Source: Chloroflexota bacterium (lineage in GTDB: Bacteria; Chloroflexota; Dehalococcoidia; UBA2979). From it: a stretch of 12,507 bases of DNA. The stretch's first letter is position 1; each line of letters begins with the position of its first letter. The stretch is from NCBI GenBank assembly GCA_016875695.1, contig VGPB01000040.1, forward strand, positions 1 to 12,507, given 5' to 3'. Below are positions 11,204-12,507 of the stretch, in pieces. The notes beneath the pieces are model-generated. The model did not search any database, had not been told where the DNA came from, and saw nothing but the letters and a program-made list of their open reading frames with translations. The position numbers were made by a program, and so were the translations under genes.

Positions 11204-12364
11204 TCAGTCGAGCGCGCGGTCGATGGTGCCGCCGCCGACGACGGCATCGCCGAGCGCCTCGCCTGCATCGCGGGGTTGCTCGTTACGGTATAGCACCACG
11301 GCCTGACCCGGGGTGACGGCGCGCACGGGGCGGGCGAGGCGCACCGTGAAGCTGTCCTCGGCGATGTCGTCCACGTGTGCGGCCACGAGTGCGCCGTGAT
11401 AGCGGATGCGCGCGTGGAGCGGCTCGCCGGCGGCGGGCGGCGCGGCGACCCAGCGCGGCGCGGAGGCGCGCAAGGCGCGCGTGGCGAGTGCATCGGCATC
11501 GCCGACGGTGATCACGTTCGCGCGTGCATCGATGGCGGTGACGTAGCGCGCGGCGCCGGTCGTGAGCCCGAGCCCGCGGCGCTGGCCGATGGTGTACGCG
11601 GCTGCGCCGGTGTGCGTGCCGAGCGTGGCGCCATCGCGCGCGACGATCGAGCCGGGCGTGAGCGGGACGCCGCGCTCGCGCAGCAGCGTGCGGTAGTCGC
11701 CGCCGGGCACGAAGCAGATGTCGGCGCTGTCGGGTTTGGTGGCGACGCCGAGGCCGAGCTCGGAGGCGATGCGGCGCGTCTCGTGCTTGCTGAGCGCGCC
11801 GAGCGGGAACAGCGTGCGCGCGAGCGCGCGCTGGTCGAGCGTGTACAGCACGTACGACTGGTCCTTGTCGGCGTCGGCGGCGGCGTGCAGCGAGTAGCCA
11901 TCGGCGGCGTGCACGATGCGCGCGTAGTGGCCGGTGGCGAGCAGGTCGGCGCCGAGCGCCTGCGCGCGGTCCAGCAGCGTGGCGAACTTGATGCGCTGGT
12001 TGCAGGCGAGGCAGGGGTTGGGCGTGCGGCCGTCTGCGTAAGCGGCGACGAAGGGCGCGATCACGTCGCGCTCGAACTCGCGCTCGAGGTTGAGCACGTA
12101 GTGCGGGATGCCGATGCGCTGGGCTGCGGCGCGCGCGTCGGCGACGTCCTCGACGCCGCAGCACGTGCGTCGAGAGCGCAGCGTGGTGCCGTCGGCCTGC
12201 GTGTACAGGCGCATCGTGACGCCGAAGACGTCGTAGCCGGCGCGATGCAGCAGCGCGGCTGCGACCGCGGAGTCGACGCCACCGGACATCGCGACGAGGA
12301 CGCGCGGGGCGCTCACCGGCGGTTGCGGCGCGCGCGGCGGCGGCGGATGCGTGACGTCATGCAT
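11204..12364 (-). CDS. mnmA: tRNA-specific 2-thiouridylase MnmA
   Basis: MnmA adenylates U34 of Lys, Glu and Gln tRNAs and inserts sulfur, giving 2-thiouridine. Visible features are the ATP-binding PP-loop SGGVDS (residues 27-32), catalytic Cys118 in TPNPCLACNQRIKF, ATGHYAR, DKDQSYVLY and second catalytic Cys217 in KPDSADICFVPGG, followed by the beta-barrel C-terminus with YTIGQRRGLGL. The 386 residues are slightly long for the family because of about 20 Pro-rich residues before RVLVAMSGG. ATG 12364 lies only two bases from a TACAAT box, so it may be absent from the mRNA; GTG 12316 (VSAPRVLVAMSGG) is an alternative that matches usual family length better. It is divergent from a lipoprotein gene and probably heads a transcript with two small membrane proteins. 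Confidence 0.95.
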   Translation of the reverse strand: MHDVTHPPPPRAPQPPVSAPRVLVAMSGGVDSAVAAALLHRAGYDVFGVTMRLYTQADGTTLRSRRTCCGVEDVADARAAAQRIGIPHYVLNLEREFERDVIAPFVAAYADGRTPNPCLACNQRIKFATLLDRAQALGADLLATGHYARIVHAADGYSLHAAADADKDQSYVLYTLDQRALARTLFPLGALSKHETRRIASELGLGVATKPDSADICFVPGGDYRTLLRERGVPLTPGSIVARDGATLGTHTGAAAYTIGQRRGLGLTTGAARYVTAIDARANVITVGDADALATRALRASAPRWVAAPPAAGEPLHARIRYHGALVAAHVDDIAEDSFTVRLARPVRAVTPGQAVVLYRNEQPRDAGEALGDAVVGGGTIDRALD

Positions 12365-12366
12365 GC

Positions 12367-12372
12367 ATTGTA
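12367..12372 (-). promoter_or_regulatory. -10 box of mnmA
   Basis: GCTACAAT on the minus strand, identical in its hexamer to the box at 1680. Transcription 6-7 bases on would begin near 12360, downstream of the ATG at 12364. Confidence 0.5.
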
Positions 12373-12416
12373 GCGGAGGCCTCGCGTTCGGCCTCGTGCG
12401 CGGCGCGGTGCGCCGC

Positions 12417-12422
12417 TACGAT
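12417..12422 (+). promoter_or_regulatory. -10 box of the lipoprotein gene, leaderless geometry
   Basis: GCTACGAT ends seven bases before ATG 12430, so the mRNA would start on or at the start codon. It is 44 bp from the divergent mnmA box. An in-frame ATG at 12421 overlaps the box and is therefore unlikely to be used. Confidence 0.45.
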
Positions 12423-12429
12423 GCCTGCG

Positions 12430-12507
12430 ATGCGGTCGGCACGGCTGAGGCGGTTGCTCGTGGCGTGCGCGTGGGCGGGCGCGCTGGCGCTCGGCGCGTG
12501 CTCGGAC
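12430..12507 (+). CDS. Lipoprotein, N-terminal fragment (cut by window edge)
   Basis: The 26 visible codons read MRSARLRRLLVACAWAGALA, then LGACSD, to the edge. A basic n-region, a short hydrophobic core and the lipobox LGAC (Cys24) form a signal peptidase II site, so the mature protein should be lipid-anchored on the outside of the membrane. The rest is outside the window and no family can be given. ATG 12430 was chosen over in-frame ATG 12421 because the latter overlaps the proposed -10 box; no ribosome-binding site is seen for either. Confidence 0.62.
   Translation, partial: MRSARLRRLLVACAWAGALALGACSD

Noticed and set aside
10471..11316. A 281-codon plus-strand frame opposite the small membrane-protein genes
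   Set aside because: Gly/Ala/Arg-rich shadow with no motif; the minus-strand frames carry clear membrane helices.
1..12507. CRISPR array, insertion sequence or prophage
   Set aside because: No spaced direct repeats, transposase motifs, terminal inverted repeats or phage genes were seen. The repeats present are short in-gene tandems and palindromes.

Overview
The DNA is very GC-rich (protein-coding third positions are almost all G or C). The gene content suggests a bacterium of the phylum Chloroflexota, possibly the Dehalococcoidia or a related class. That placement is inferred from the secreted-protein modules, the Thr-Pro-rich anti-sigma tail and the class F-type sortase, and was not tested by any search. 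There is no sign of a phage, transposon or CRISPR array. The window looks like ordinary chromosome with an envelope and surface-protein theme.

Layout, left to right. (1) The first 33 codons of an acyl-CoA dehydrogenase-like protein run off the left edge on the minus strand. (2) A short helical-protein gene at 265-786 has clear coding character but an in-frame TAG at 412. (3) A flavin reductase-like protein (minus, 783-1613) shares its stop-codon bases with gene 2 in convergent orientation. (4) A secreted subtilisin-type protease is at 1762-3420 (plus). (5) Convergent to it, at 9 bp, is a minus-strand operon: an ECF sigma factor (5213 down to 4401) overlapping by ATGA a membrane anti-sigma candidate (4404 down to 3430). 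(6) A 390-bp divergent intergenic region has a recognisable -35/-10 promoter and a long structured leader. It precedes a large secreted Ig-like-repeat surface protein (5639-7477) that begins with TTG and has softer codon use than its neighbours. (7) Two small exported proteins follow. The one at 7664-8191 ends in an APKTG motif, a hydrophobic helix and an Arg tail; the one at 8270-8914 is a modular exported protein. (8) A class F-type sortase is at 9041-9829. (9) Two tRNA-Ser genes (CGA and GGA) lie in tandem at 10081-10357. (10) A minus-strand cluster holds mnmA (tRNA 2-thiouridylase) followed by two small single-pass membrane proteins. (11) The first 26 codons of a lipoprotein reach the right edge.

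How the genes may fit together. Positions 1762-9829 encode secreted or membrane proteins almost throughout, plus an ECF sigma/anti-sigma pair that could sense the envelope. Two kinds of module recur. A C-terminal module around 'VYR...FD.Y.VGAP' is nearly identical in layout in the protease and the 8270 protein, and is perhaps degenerate in the Ig-like protein. A two-cysteine beta domain ('CG' plus a later Cys) is shared by the 7664 and 8270 proteins. The 7664 protein is a natural candidate substrate for the sortase 850 bp downstream. I regard this shared-module surface cassette as the most interesting part of the window.

Regulatory signals are unusually regular. A CTAYNNT-like -10 box, mostly without a visible -35, lies before most transcription units. 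In some cases it is only 5-7 bases from the start codon, which predicts leaderless mRNAs. Stable GC hairpins without U-tracts follow several genes.
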